NCBI GenBank assembly: GCA_007449985.2
Contig: VIIQ02000162.1
Location: forward strand, 1-64,000
Direction of reading: 5' to 3'
Length of the DNA: 64,000 nt
Origin: Desmodesmus armatus
Lineage: Eukaryota; Chlorophyta; Chlorophyceae; Sphaeropleales; Scenedesmaceae
This document shows positions 44,316-57,300 of the stretch, piece after piece (position 1 is the first letter of the stretch; each line of letters begins with the position of its first letter). Under the pieces are notes generated by a model. It was not told where the DNA came from, did not search any database, and saw only the letters and a program-made list of their open reading frames with translations. The translations under genes were made by a program, and so were the position numbers.

Positions 44316-46407
44316 TCAGTGTGCCAGCTTTCGCAACACCTGCTGTTGGTGTCATGAACAAGAGTGTGATAAATATCACAAAGAAAACATACCAGTGCTG
44401 ATATTCGACCAGCCCCATCATGCTGTCACCTGCATTCCTGGCAGGCCGGTGCTCTGTATCTGTGCCTGTGCAGCAACATATCCGACGCGGTCCTTGTGGG
44501 GCCTGAGTGTGATCTCAAAAGTGTACTTCTTATTGCTGGTCCACGTGATCTTCCCAGTGGCACCTTCATACATGCCTGCACAGTACAGGGCAACATGCGG
44601 CAGCTGCTGTTGCAGGAAGGAGGCAATAAGCAAGGGTGGCAAGGGGCCAACACAGCTGTCCAGCTGTCAGGCTGCCCCGCCTGCAGAATCTGAAATGTCG
44701 TGGGGTGCTGTGCAGGCACGTTGGAGGGACAAAGTGACTGGCATGTGATGCACAGCAGTCCGGGGTTGCTCTCTGCAAAGTACGTCTAGTGAACCAGCCT
44801 GCGTTTGCCTCACACGTACCTGAGCCACCCAGCACGGCCCACTCCTTTGCATGTGGGCTTGATGGCCGAGTGCCTGGGCCTGCAGCAATGACCTTGCCTT
44901 CCCACTCATCCTTCTTGATGTCGCTGTGCACAACACAGTGCACAAATACACAGCGCAGCGCAAGGTCAGAACTAGAACCCAAGCCACAGAAACTTCAACA
45001 CACCAACAGGACATTTGCTTGTCTGCCTTTGTGCATTGATAGTGCATGCGCATCATCCTGTACAAGCCAACCACCACCGTGCTTGCGCTGGTGCACATTG
45101 TAGGGTTCAAATCACGTGACAGAAGGGTGGCCAGCTGTACGGCAGCATTGCAGTCGTAGCATCTGGCTGACAGTGGCATCAGGTGCTGGCATGCTGTGGC
45201 GATTGCGCAGCACATGTCAACACTGTTGTGGCTATTGTGAATAGACTTACAAGGTCACAAGCCAGTGTGCCATATCCTTCACGGGGTTGTGCCCTAGTGA
45301 GTAGGCAGCTCCAGTCCACACCACAGTGCCAACAATCATCTCTGAATGCCCCACTAGTGCGGCTCTGCAGGAAGACAAGGCGTGGCCAACAGGCAGGGAC
45401 AGAGAGGCAAAGACAGGGGCACACCGTATGTCTGACAGCTGCTCGGGCCTTGACGAATGCAGCTGGTTGCGGCTGCTGGAATGTTGTGCAGGGCAACAGC
45501 AGACATGGTGCAACAGGCTGCATGAGTATCTGCCGAATGGGACCAGGGGTGTGTGCGCGCATGCGCACTGCAGCATGCACCTGGCATGGGGGCGTGTTGC
45601 GTGATGCTTCAATTAGGTCACTCACGTGCGAACCAAGGTGGTTCCAACTGGCACAGTTTCGTTCTCGGGCATAACGATCTCTTGCTCTTCCAGAACAAAG
45701 GTGTAGTCCTTGTGTGTCACTGTGTCGGGATACTGCGCAAGGAAGAGCGCATCCACAACAACCACCGGTGCAAGCAAATAAGTCCTTTAGTGACTACGTA
45801 TGCAGAGCCCAAGTGTAATGTAGCATGTACATTGCCAATCAGCACAAAGCAGGCTGAAACTGTTCCTGCCACTTTGTCGTGCAAGTGGTGCGTACTGCAT
45901 GCCAAGGCAGAGCGTGACCGTGTGTCCCAAGTTTGCCTGTCATATGCACCAGTGTCCTGAATGTCACATGCACACTGAGCCACCAAGCGTGAGGGATTCT
46001 GTGGTAACCTACGTAGTCTCCATCAGCTGGTGGAGACCGGGGGCTGTGGCTGTCATCGTACTTGTGTGGCTTTGGATGGTATGTTTGGCTGTCCTGCAGC
46101 ACGGGAGTGCACAGCTGCCTTGTATAGCATTGTGAGTTGCGTTCTGCTGGAAGTGAGGAAGCAAGACTGGAAAACAGGCAACTGCAGCCACTACCATTCG
46201 GCTGTAAGAGGTGCAAGGTACAGGGATGTTCCCTTCAGTCTCGGCTGGCTGGTGAACCACTGGTCACAGTCAATGAATGATGATACTCCTGGCACACAGC
46301 ACCTTGTAGTATTGTGTCTTGGCGTCTCCCTGCCTCTCGGCCTGCGAGGCTGCCACAGCAAGAAGGCCCAACAGAACGCAAACAGCGAGAGAGCGGGTGC
46401 TCGCCAT
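44316..46407 (-). CDS. Small secreted protein, dirigent/AOC-barrel-like
   Basis: Seven exons: 46407-46303, 46093-46013, 45732-45626, 45364-45251, 44923-44820, 44575-44430 and 44339-44316, 226 residues with every phase matching. It starts MASTRSLAVCVLLGLLAVAA, a clear signal peptide, followed by a His/Asp/Pro-rich stretch. The core has alternating strands: KDYTFVLEEQEIVMPENE, VGTVVWTGAAYSLG, WAVLGGSGMYEGATGKITW and YTFEITLRPHK. The GGSGMYEGATG turn and its place between strands recall dirigent and allene-oxide-cyclase-barrel proteins (GGTGxFxxAxG). Dirigent proteins guide stereo-selective coupling of phenoxy radicals in land plants; no such role is known to me in algae. One NET glycosylation site is visible. 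The final exon has only eight codons (VLRKLAH, stop). The gene model is firm; the family is tentative. Confidence 0.75.
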
Positions 46408-46667
46408 GGTACAGGCAGCTAAGCCACGACCGAGAGACTGTGCGGCAATGGTTAGCTGTTTGCTTCGCGATGCAAGCGAGCAGCTGTCGGTTTTTGAGTG
46501 ACGGTTTCTGATAGCGATGCAGAGAAGGGCTTTTTTGTTGATTGCTTTTGGTGCTTTGTCTTCTCGTGTGCTGATGGACGAGTATGCAGACGGACTATTG
46601 TGGCAGAGAAAAGCACACTGGCTTTCAGGGTTCACCGTTGACCACTTATCTGCATGTCAACATCCAG

Positions 46668-46677
46668 CCTTTATAAT
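46668..46677 (-). promoter_or_regulatory. TATA-like box of the dirigent-like gene
   Basis: On the - strand attataaagg lies about 265 bp upstream of the ATG at 46407. It is the only good TATA match in this spacer. It would imply a 5' UTR of roughly 230 nt. Confidence 0.35.
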
Positions 46678-47624
46678 CTGAGCGTTACAGATTGTACTCA
46701 TAGCAGCAGCGACGACCCAGCGCTTGTGACGCCCACTCAGTGAGTGGGTGGGATTAGCCCCACCTGTTGCGCAGTATCATGATGTACATGACCTCACCCT
46801 GCACATGCAGCACACATTTGATGCAATGCAACTTGCCAGTCAGACGCCTGCTCAATTGACAGTAGATGGCCATGCCTGCTCAGTTGACAGACTGAGTAGG
46901 TGTGCAGCTGCCCTGCGGCAGAAGCTACTGGTTGCAGCCAGAGGCAGGGCCACAACATCCACCCTTACACACGACCCTGAGTCGACTCTACATCATCATG
47001 CATCACCAAGCATCAGGGCACACACTTGTACTACATGTGCCCACTGCTGCAACAGCACCAAGCGATGCACCGTACATGTGCCGTGCTGTGCCCTACTGTG
47101 CTGCAGTGCCTGTCACATAGGCACAAGCCGCCGCACACTTCAATGCTACACAAACTCCAGACACCAAAATATCACTGTGTATGTACAGTCCAGCTGCTCC
47201 TGTGGCAACTGGCCACCACCCGTCCTGAGCAGCACAACAAACGAACAAGGTTGATTCTCAGCTTCAGCAGTAATTGAGGCCATACAACCAACTTCAATCT
47301 CAACCTCAACTACCTACATCCTAACACAAACACTAAGCACGCACTGGACTGAGTGCTTTGCTGCCAGATGCTTTGGAGTGCTTCTGCCACATGCTGTGGT
47401 TGGGTACTTGTGCGCTCAGACAGCACCCCAACAACTCGAACCAGACAAAGTATAGGCCGCCTTGTTGTCATGGTGTGAGGGTGTGCCAATCCAACTGTCA
47501 CAGAAAAACAACATCCAATGTGTGCCACACAAGCACCATGCTATGGCTGGCCCTGGGGTGGCTACACAAGCCTTGACAACCCCTTGGCGTATGCCATAAC
47601 AGTGTTGGCTTTGTCGATTGCTGT

Positions 47625-47629
47625 TTACA
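47625..47629 (-). terminator. TGTAA polyadenylation signal of the PMP-like gene
   Basis: TTACA on the + strand lies 362 bp beyond the corrected stop at 47991. Confidence 0.4.
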
Positions 47630-47990
47630 TTCCACCAAAACAAATCCAGGCAACCCCCACTGAGACACCTCTCCTGGACCAATGATTGACAACCTACTCA
47701 GCCCACTCAACAACCCCACACACGACATGTGTGCCAAAAGGGTACTGCAGTCATGCCAGCCCAACAAGGCAACCGTTGTCGGTGTCCACACCGACCAGCC
47801 AGGCAGACCAACCCCCACAAAGAACACAGATCCCCTCTCAGCAGGCTACTAGCCATGCGGCATGCTAGCTGGCTGCTAGCAGCATCTCACCCCCCCAACC
47901 CAGACAAGCATTGTCTGTGAACCAACCAGTCAAACCAACACCCACAAAGAACACAGACTAGCTGCTAGCTGCATCTCAGCCCCCCACCCT

Positions 47991-50849
47991 TCAGGGCCCA
48001 GAGCTGCTGGGCTTGAGCTTGCGGGCCGGTTGCTGGGCAGAGTCGGTGAAGCTGAGCTTGGGCACTGAGCCTGTCACACTGGACCCTGGAATACTCTCCG
48101 TAATTCCGGAGCCGGCACTGTACATGCTCTCCTGGAAGGGGCCGGACCTGGACTTGGCGGCAGCTGGGGGGCACCAGTGATACAGCCCACAACCTTGGAC
48201 CCAACACGCTTGAGAGGACCGGAGGACGCCCTCACGCTCTCAAACAGACACCACACAACGAACGCGATGTCCAAGACCATGGTCAGCACCGCAACGGTGA
48301 TGCGCATGCCGTTGGAACCTGGGGAACCCTCCAGTGAGAACATTGCCAGGCCTGCCAGGGTGGTTAGGAACAGAGTCCCAGTTGACCCATACTGCACCTG
48401 GTGCAGCTTCCTGATGCTGTAGGGCTTGAAGGACGACTGCAGCACGCCACTGATAGCAAAAATCAGCAGCAGCAACAGCATACTGTGGTAGCCACCAAGG
48501 GCAAAATGCACCATGCCAATCACACTCATGGCGATCTTCTGGACCGTCCAAACGACCTCGAATGCGACGTGCTTTGGGCAGCAATAGTTCCTGTACAGGA
48601 ACCCGAAGTGCTCCCTGAACTTAAGCTCATCAACACGAGCAGCATTGGCCTTCAGCAGCCAGAACATGCCCACAGGAATGACCACACAAGTGAGAATGAG
48701 GGAGGGGATGCCCAGACCCAGCGCCCAGGTCCTGTGGTAACCTGCCCAGCACTCCTGGCCAAGATCCATTGCAAAGTACCCCTGCTTGTGTGACAGCAGC
48801 TTCACAAGGCTACCAGGGCTGGCTTTATCAATGGGCATACAGGCGAAGAACATCAGCGACACGCGCAACAGCGTGGGGTAGGCAAAGAACAGCACCACGA
48901 GCCCAGTGACCGGCAGCTTGCGGAGCAGTGACTTGAGGGTAGAAGGTTGGAACACCTTCACACAACCGGGGGTCACACAACCGCTGCTGGTGTTGCGAGC
49001 AACGGCAGAACACGCGTGCATCACCGCCCACCACAACAGCCTCAGGACAACCACTGCGGCAAACACCAGCACAATTGCCAGGAACATGACCAGCTGCATG
49101 CGAATGGACCCTGGCAGGCGGTCCCTGGGTGCACGGGTGTACTGTGCCATCCAGCACTCCATAGACATAGCTGCACCGGATGTAACACCAAAGATGCCTT
49201 CAGACAGCCTGAAGAGGTTGGCAAAGAAGTCTGGCCATGGGATGGTCACACACCCGATGATAGCGTGGAACTGTGCATAGTTGACCAACACCTTGATCAA
49301 ATCAGAGGGGCGCAGGTCAGTGCTGCCCTCCACATTGTCTGCGTATGTGAAGTGCACCGTGATCGCCACAAAGAACACCGTGACAATGCAGATGATGATG
49401 TAGATGGCAAACTGCACCCTTGGGCTCAGGCACTTCCCACAGCGCAGCGGGCCAACCATGCCCCACCCCTTCGCACACATAGCACACAGGCGGCCATCAT
49501 ATCCAGGCTGACAGGTGTCACCGCCTGCACAGGACACTTTGCCCAGCGGGCACAGGTGCATCTGTGTGCTCTGATTAGACGAGCGCCAGTACCCTAGCGC
49601 AGGCTGCAAAGCATCACCACCGGGACATGCACCATTCACGGGACAAGCCTGGCAAGTGCCAGATGCATCAAGGCTGTAAGTGCGCTCAGGACAACACATG
49701 CACACACCAGTCCTGTTGTCCCTGAACTCGCCCATACCACAGGGGCTCCGCTCAAGGGCAACACCCTTGCTGCACTTGGAGATGCCAGCAACAGCAGCAA
49801 ATGTGTCATTTGCAAAGGTGACAGGTGGCAGCTCAAGGCGGCTGGCACCTGATGCAGCAACATCATACCCAAACGACTTGTTGACAACCGTGTTGGAACC
49901 AAACTTCACATCAGGAGACACAATCAGTGCAGCAGTGCCAGCACTATACACACCCGCACCACTGGTGCCAGCAGAGTTGCCGTTCACCGTACTGTTCCCT
50001 GCCAGCTCAACAGTAGCATTGTCAGTCACAGCCACCCCACCACCCACCCCGCCAGGGGCACCAGGCATAGGACCGCCCTGGTTGCTGCTGATGCTGCTGC
50101 TGTTGATCACTGCTGCGGCGCTGCCGCCCAGCCACATGCCCCCTCCGCTCCTGGCCTTGTTGCCGCTGACTGTGCTGTTGAGCATGGTGAGGGAAGGGGA
50201 ACCAGCGCCCAGCCACACACCCGCACCGTCTGCTCGCGGCAGGACGTTGTCAACGATCCTGCTGCCTGTGATGGTGACATTGGCCTTGTCACGCACCTGA
50301 ATGGCACGTGCGCGGTTGCTGCTGAAGCCGGTGTTGCTGATGGTGATCTGACTGCCGTCAGCCGCACACAGCACAGAATCCACCCCGGGCACGTTCACAC
50401 CAGTGAAGCTGCTCCACCACAGCACCAGGTTTGAGCTGCCACACACTGTGATCAGGCAGCCTGGCCTGCTGCAGGTGTTGCTGAAGGTTATACCCTTGGG
50501 CTTGAGGCCCGCCAGGGACTTGTGCACACCCACTGTGGCCGTGCTGCTGACAGGAGAGCATTCCCAGCTGAAGGGCGGGCCGGCTGCACCAGACCCAGCG
50601 CCACGCACACTGACCACACAGCGGGCTCTTGGTTCACCTGCTGCTTGTCCAGGGGCTACCAGGAAGCACAGCAGCAGGCCCAATGCCACACTGGCAAGAG
50701 ATAACCTGCAGGCAGAGGTGAGTGGGCCAGGTGAGTGAAACGGGCGATATGAGGCCCTGCACGCTCCGTCGTATCTCTTGATGCTTTATCAAGCAACAAC
50801 AGTGCCGTTGCGAGTGGGTTAGGGCGCACCTGACGCGTCTGCAGCCCAT
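47991..50849 (-). CDS. Beta-helix, Cys-rich, multi-TM membrane protein
   Basis: Two exons: 50849-50830 (MGCRRVR) and 50705-47991, about 911 residues. A signal peptide (LSLASVALGLLLCFLVAPGQ) comes first. Residues about 35-310 are parallel beta-helix-like with N-rich rungs (NVTITGSRIVDN, LTMLNSTVSGNKARSGGGMW, VELAGNSTVNGNSAGTSGAG). A Cys-rich stalk follows (CCPERTYSLDASGTCQACP; CQPGYDGRLCAMCAKGWG). Then come about eight hydrophobic helices, e.g. FAIYIIICIVTVFFVAITVHF-type, MLLLLLIFAISGVLQ and MRITVAVLTMVLDIAFVVW. The topology suggests a large extracellular adhesion or sensing domain on a polytopic membrane anchor; function unknown. A C6 run near 48170 lacks one base. Read as is, the frame ends at 48074. 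With one base added it continues as AAKSRSGPFQESMYSAGSG to a TGA at 47991, which I take as the true end. Confidence 0.8.
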
Positions 50850-52186
50850 ATCTCAATGGTGCTGCCCAGCTGGTCCACAAGTCGCGAAGGTCCCAGACGC
50901 CACTCCAATATGCTGTAATACAGTAGCTTGACGTATGTGTGGCTGATGCACTGCTGGGATCGCCCGCTGCACTACAGCAGCTTGCAGCTGGTTGACCACG
51001 ATGGGGTTGCGGCGTTCTGTGCTGCCCTGATGCGAGCGTGACTGCGACGACAACAGACAGGTCGTCCTGACACATCACCTGGCACTCACCTAGCTCCATA
51101 TCAGACTTGGTGCTCGGCTGGCACCAGTGGGTCCCAGTGATCAAAACCCGAGGTCCGTATAGCTGGTCCCACTTGACTTGGTTTGCTGAGACCCACGAAA
51201 TCAGCTGGACAGGAAGTAGGTGCATATTCCGCGGTGCCCCCCTGCAGTGGCACAACTGCTTGCCCCGCAGCAACACTGCCGAGCAAGCCAAGTGCAAGGA
51301 GGCTCTGAATTGGAAACGCCAGGAAACTGGGCTGCTCTTTCCCGACCTGCTCATCAGCTTTTACCATCAGCTTGAGCTGTTTGCAGCAGCAGGGGGTCAA
51401 GGTGTCCAAACAGACCACCTTGCTTTTGGACAGCAGGGAGACAGCAGGGAGACAGCAGGTGTCTGTCACCAGCCTGGCAGGTGTGAAACTAGTGAAGCGG
51501 TGAACGTGGTTGCATGAAGATGAAAAACTATCAATTTTCATCTGGTCTGAGCTTCAGCTTCAGCTTCAGTGTGTGGGCGTTTCTGCCTGATGATTTCAAC
51601 AACCGGAGCAGCCCCAGACTGGGCCAGTGCACTGCACCCACATGGGGCCCTGCTACCATGCTGAGCATGACCATCCTGCCGGTTGCAGCTTTTCAACTGC
51701 CTTTTCAAACAGTGTTTCAGTGTGGATTGCATGGCTCGCAGCCAACAGCTCCATCAGTTGGGTTCCATAATTGCCTGTCTGCAAGGCACAAGACACCAGC
51801 AAATCTGGGTGTGCTGTCGCACGCATGCCCCCAACAAGATGGTGTGTGCCTTTTGAGTGGTGCCTTGTCAAACAAACGCATGTTGAGCATTGTTCCATGT
51901 GGGGCCAGCCCAAGTTCTGCATCTCACGGCTGGCTGTCAAACTAGCGGTCGAGCAATGTGCACTGAGTCAGCTGCCTCCACAGTCCTGGGCACAAATGAC
52001 ATACATGTGCACATGGTGGTCCTTGCAACATAATGCTGTGCTGGTCAGCTACATGCAGCCACACAGCGGCCAGGGGAGGCCAGATAGGGCTTATTTGCAT
52101 CTGGCTCAGGACTGTATTCCAGTCCCACACACAGCCGCGCCTGATGTAAGGGAGAGACAGCAACCTTCCAGGATAAACACGTCACT

Positions 52187-53110
52187 GTCTAAGCCTTGCA
52201 GACAGTATGACGCAGAAAGGCCCCACTCAGGGCTGACACATGCCAACAGCCCAGGAGAGCCAATAACTGCGCCACAGCTGAACACAGCTACACAAGCTGC
52301 ATATGTACTGCAGTAAGGGGGTCAACCATACTACAAAGCCTGTTTGGCAGCCCAGCAGCTGGGTAGCTGCTTCAGAAGTACGTCACAAGTGGCAGGGGTG
52401 CAGACACCGCCCTGATCCCGAGCAATTTCACAGTCCAGTGACGCAACAGAACACACTCTCTGATGGCTGCTGCAGCCCCACTCAACAAGCCGTCTTGCCG
52501 CACGCAGCCGCCAGCTCAGCAAGCAGCAATGACAGCAGTGGCTTGTTAACCTGACTTTTGAAAGCCCGTGCCTTTGCGCTTGCTGACGCCCTCGTCATCT
52601 AAGCATGCCTGCTTCCGCTGCTTGGCTGGCTTGCGCTTGGGTGCCGGCTCATCATCACCACTAGGTCAGCAGCGCGGCCGCCATCATCCTGCTGCTGCGC
52701 TTTGCTGCCTTCCTCGTCATCATCGGCATCACTGTCAGCAGCACGGCCGCCACCACCACCACCCTGCACATCAGCTGCACGACAGCATCAGCAGCAGGAT
52801 GCAGGTGGTTGTGAGGACTCTGGGGAGCAGCAGGGTGTGGAGACACGGAGCACCCAGCTCGCCTGCTGTCCTTGACCCTGGCAGGATGGGTGGTGGGTGC
52901 ACCAAGCGAGTGCAAACTGTGTGTTGCAGGCTGTAGGGCATTGGCAACAGGCAAAGTGGTGGATCTACATGCTTCCATGCAGTGGTCAGGGCAGATGTCT
53001 GTGTGGTCTTAGCTCAAGAGTGTACGCCAACCCCCCAAACAGTTGCTGTTTGCTGCAAACAATGTGGCCACACCAGCCTGGCAGCCAGTCAGGTCAGTAG
53101 GCCAGGCTTA
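52187..53110 (-). repeat. Segmental duplication of the SWIB 3' region
   Basis: Three segments match the region around the SWIB gene in the same orientation. 52267-52400 matches 58305-58460 (taactgcgccacagctga; gtcacaagtggcagggg). 52488-52830 matches 59220-59520. 52930-53110 matches 57860-58000 (gcattggcaa-aggc; ggccacaccagcctggca). The last two appear in swapped order, as expected at the junction of two tandem units. The subtilase gene now lies between copy and source. Confidence 0.75.
52488..52830 (-). pseudogene. Decayed copy of SWIB gene exon 6
   Basis: On the - strand this copies exon 6 of the SWIB gene (59445-59162): the Gly-rich GGGGGGRAA start, an Asp-rich run, the EPAPKRKPAKQ linker and KRKGTGF. 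The acidic/Gly segment is duplicated inside the copy, an in-frame TAG interrupts it (near 52664), and the SWIB core after KRKGTGF is lost apart from traces (gtcttgccgcacgcagccgccagctcagca). It has no flanking exons, so it is a nonfunctional fragment. Confidence 0.75.
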
Positions 53111-54309
53111 GACCTTGGCACGAGTATACACTGTGCCTCAGGTTGTGCTGTGGGTGATGAGCAGTCAGCTGACCACTGCAGTGGTGTTATGCTCACCCTA
53201 TATAGGGAGATATATCTCTGAGATATGTCAGCTGGGCAAGACTTCTTTACTGTGGTCTTCTTTTTTCAAGCAATGTAACTTCGATTACATCATAGACAAA
53301 CTTGCCACTGAGTGACAAGGGCACAAACGTCACTTTCACTATTTGTCACAAAACACACTGAAAGGCGCTCATGCCAATGCAGGCGTGCTCAGCATTGCTC
53401 TATGCGCATGCCCAACATGAGCTGACACAGTCTGTCAACAGCCGTGCACTGTTCACCCCAGCATGACAGCACTGTGGAAAACTGCTGCATTGCATCACAG
53501 CCACATGTGGCTGTTCAATCAAAATGCGCGCTCTGGTACGACTGCCAACCACCAACCCACACGGATGCACCCAGCCAACTTTGCGCACATCCTGGTACTT
53601 GTACTGCCTAACCCTCATGAGTGATCACTGACACCATGCCTCACTGTTTGTACCTGTCTGCAACCAACACATGCCTGCATTCAATGCAAGGAAGTTCCTT
53701 GCACCATGGCTGCTGCTACTCACCCAACCTACAGCCCTGCTTCCAAAGCTTGACAGCCCACCACCACTGGCTACAGCAGCAGTGGCTGTCACACCTGGCA
53801 TATCACACCTGGCCTACCTAACTGCCCATGCGACCTCACAGGGCCTGACCGTGTTTGTTCGACTGGGCACAAAACAGGGACAAATGCGTTGGTCCCTGGA
53901 AAATTGTCAGCAAGCTGCCCCCTGTTTGCAACTGGTGATGTGCCAAGCATGCAACTGGTTGTACTCTACGGTACTGCCTGGCCCACTACAACATAATGTA
54001 CTGTGCGGAACACACCCATCTTGACTGCACGATCATAGTGTCAGGTGCACTTCAGCTCAAACACAAAGATAGCTCACAATTTCACACAAACTCACAAATT
54101 TCCACACAAAACAACACTTCTTCTGGTCAGGCCTGTCCCGCCGCTGCAGCCCTGAATCACCACCAGGGGGGCAGTGCCACGTGCGGCACGTGACTGACAA
54201 AGTCACATGATGAGGGCCGGGTGTCACTGTCCGGCACTTGTCACAGGTAGAAGGGCCTCCTGGCTGTGACCACCCCAAGCCTTCAGGGCCCCTTGCACCC
54301 CTTACATGC

Positions 54310-57300
54310 CTAACTTGTTGTAGCGCCCTTCTTGCAATACTTGCGGGAGTTGGTGTGACACTTGCCGGCCTTGCAGACACCGCAAGTCTTGGACTTGAAG
54401 TGAGACTTGGTCATGACGTCGGCAGGGTCAGGCACCGCCTCAAGGCCAGCTGCTGCCAGCTCTGCATCCTCCAGTGCCACAAACAGGCCGTGGCCGTCCT
54501 TTTCCTGGTGCTTGCAGAGGGTGTTGTCGGGAGCAAAGGTGTACTGACACACCGCTTCGTCATTCAGGGGGTTGCAGTAGTGGTTCTTGGTGTCGCAGGC
54601 AGCCACTGGCACACCTGCAGGGCGAGGGGAGCGTAGATGACATTGTCACGTAAGCAATGCCCACCCAATGTGCACAAACAGGCATGTCCTAGGATGTGGC
54701 CGTTCATAGCTGACTGCTGTTCCCATTCCATTGGTCGGTTCATTGCACAACAACCAACCCACAAGGGTATATCCACCTTGGTGCATTGTTGCTGAAATTC
54801 CAGATGTTGCGGTCAGCTAGTTGCTCATATTGGTTGCAATGCCTGATTGCTGACGTCCAGCGCTGTTCACATCGGCTGACTGCGCCGGTGTTTGGGACTG
54901 TTCAGCAAGATGCAAAAGCTGGCCGGCAGCAGCCTTCGTTGGCCTTGCCACTGGCAGTGGATGCCGCTGCCCTACGCTGCATGCGGCAGGCCGCGCAAGA
55001 AGGGAGGTAGCATGTGCTGTAGTACTCACCAGAACTCTTGACCACGCATGCAGGCAGGCCGTGTGTGGGGCACTGGGGGTTGGGGTTGTCGTACATGCAC
55101 TCGTACGCAGCCTTCAGGTCGAGCAGGCCGCCTCCGAGGGGCCTTGCCTTCTCAACCTTTGAGTTGCGCTTCACTGGAGTGGTTGCTGTGTCGACGATGC
55201 AGTCATACACACGCTCTGTGCTTGCGTCCGGGAATGCGTTGAAGAGGAGGGTGGCAACACCTGCCACGTGTGGTGCTGCCATGCTTGTGCCGGATGAAAG
55301 TCCGGTGCTTGTGTCAGAGTCTACGGTGGCACTCAGGATATCTTCGCCAGGAGCCGCCACCTTGACGAGGTCGCCGTAGTTCGAGTCCTCGGCCAGCACT
55401 GTTTTGCTGTCAACATTGGCCACGACAATGATGGACTTGGGGTAATCTGCGCATGTGTGCGAGAAAGTACAAAAGTCAAAAGCAGCAACCTCATGTCTGG
55501 CAGGCAATACATGTGTGCAGCGGGTCCAGTCCTGCCCTTACCAGTAGCCTGCTGACCCGTGACAGTCAGTGGCTGCTACAGCAGTGGCTGGTGCCAGCCA
55601 GTCCCAATTAGGACTGGGTTATAACCCAGTCCCCAGTGTACACAGCACACACTGCACAGGAAACTTCACACATCAACTTGCACTGCACGCCAGCATGCCG
55701 CAAATCCCACCGCACCAACGTGCCCTGGCAGTTTGATTATACTACATCGCATTGTGTCACCACCTCCCCCTGCGCCCACCTTCGATATCTTGGACGAACA
55801 GTGCAGGGTAGTCAAAGGGATCAGTGGTGTCAGGCTCCAGAATATTGCGGTTGTCATTGCCTGCAGATATGATGGTCAGGCCGCCTGAGGCAGCAAAGCG
55901 CTCCATGTAGACACGGAGGGGATGTGCTTCAGGATAGCGGGCGCTCATGCGGCCACCTGCGAAAACAACATTGAGCATTGAGCGAGACTATGCCAGGTGA
56001 TGGTCTTGGACCGCAAACCATGTTGATCACGAGAGCATGCCATGGGAAACTTGTTTGCATAGCCTACCCAGGCAGCAGCAGCAGGGCACAACAAGGTTCC
56101 CGGCCTGGCAGGCCCTGATGCTGCCTTTCTACCTGCACCAATCGACTTCTGGCTGTGACAGTATTGGGATACAGAACAGGATTGAAAATGCTGCGTCAGA
56201 AGCACCAAAACTTGTCTGCATAGCTTACCGAAAGACATGTTGATCACCCTCACGCGGCGCTCCAGGGCGTGCTTGAGGCATTGCACGATGCACATGTCTG
56301 GGTAGTTGGGCCCACAACGGCAGGCCATGCCTAAGGCTCTGCCAACGACACCAACAGCAGAGTTGTCGCCGTTGTTCCACGCGCCGAAGATGGTGCCGGA
56401 CACGTGGCTGCCGTGCTCGCTGACGTAGTCAATCGGCTCTGGGAACAAGTTGTAGTAGTTGACGGACGCGCCAGGCACCAGGTTGGGGGCAAGATCCCTG
56501 TGAGTGGCGCGCACACCGTCGTCTATCACCATCACAGGCTCGGTTGGTTCAGGGGCTGAGTTGACGATGCCAGGCAGGGCGTTCCAGACAGCGGGAGCGT
56601 TGATCAGGTTGAGGCCGTACAGGCCCTCGCTGGGGCAGGCATCAGGCAAGGTACGGCCACACTCAGCAGCGAGGGCAGCGGGCTTGGCCTGGAGGACAGT
56701 GCCTGTGCCTTCTCCGAAGATTGCATACACGTAGTGCTGCAGGATGTCAGTCTTTTTTGAAGTATAGCCTGTACAGTCACAGCAGCAGCAGGTAGTTGCA
56801 GCGGGGGTGAGAGGCCAGGCGAGAAGATGCAACCTTCCAGGTCAAAGCTTGTTGGCACCAACTGGTGATGCCTCAGCTGGGGAAGTAACTGCTCGGTTGC
56901 TTGCCTGCAGATGCTGGGATCCAACTACCGGCTGTGAACAGTCCCATGGGCTGGGCTGTCACAGGGTCCCATGGGCTGGGCCGGCTGGTGTGTGAGGCTG
57001 CAGCGCTGCTAGACACTCAGTGACGGTCTGACGTGCATGTTGGCTCAGTATTAATTTGAGTATGAGTCTACAGAGTCAGTGCCTGACTGGGTGACGACTA
57101 GACATCTGCCACCGTCGATGGTGTGAACCATCAAGTGCAGTCACTCACCAGACTCGTATTGATCCTCAGGGTTGATGTGAGCCAGGAGGTCCTTCATGCA
57201 GCTTGAAGCTTCGTCATTGTCAGGAGCTCTGTAGACTGTGTAGTCCTCATCGATGTCTATGATCCATTTAAGGTCGTAACCAAGGTCCCTGAAGAAGTCG

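Larger units (their letters stand above)
46408..47990 (-). other. Promoter region and PMP-like gene 3' flank
   Basis: A/C-rich noncoding DNA. The part near 46408-46700 is the 5' region of the dirigent-like gene; the rest is the 3' flank of the gene ending at 47991. Short direct repeats (ccaacccccacaaagaacacagat / ccaacacccacaaagaacacagac) lie at about 47809 and 47936. No gene is seen. Confidence 0.55.
50850..54309. other. Spacer with decayed duplication of the SWIB locus
   Basis: No intact gene. 50850-51550 is the upstream region of the beta-helix gene. 52187-53110 contains a shuffled, decayed copy of sequence from 57.86-59.52 kb (listed separately). A small AT-rich palindrome (gagatatatctctgagatatgt) lies near 53206. 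TTACA at 53285-53289 or 54302-54306 may end the protease transcript. Confidence 0.5.

Noticed and set aside
50833..50960. - strand reading ISHTYVKLLYYSILEWRLG before the beta-helix gene
   Set aside because: It looks protein-like, but joining it to exon 2 gives the wrong phase and a quick stop. It overlaps the chosen 5' UTR/exon 1.
51101..51541. - strand frame with a signal-peptide-like stretch (SLLALGLLGSVAAGQ)
   Set aside because: It has no splice link to the downstream gene, whose own start (MGCRRVR at 50849) fits better. It lies in upstream DNA and ends at a stop before any donor.
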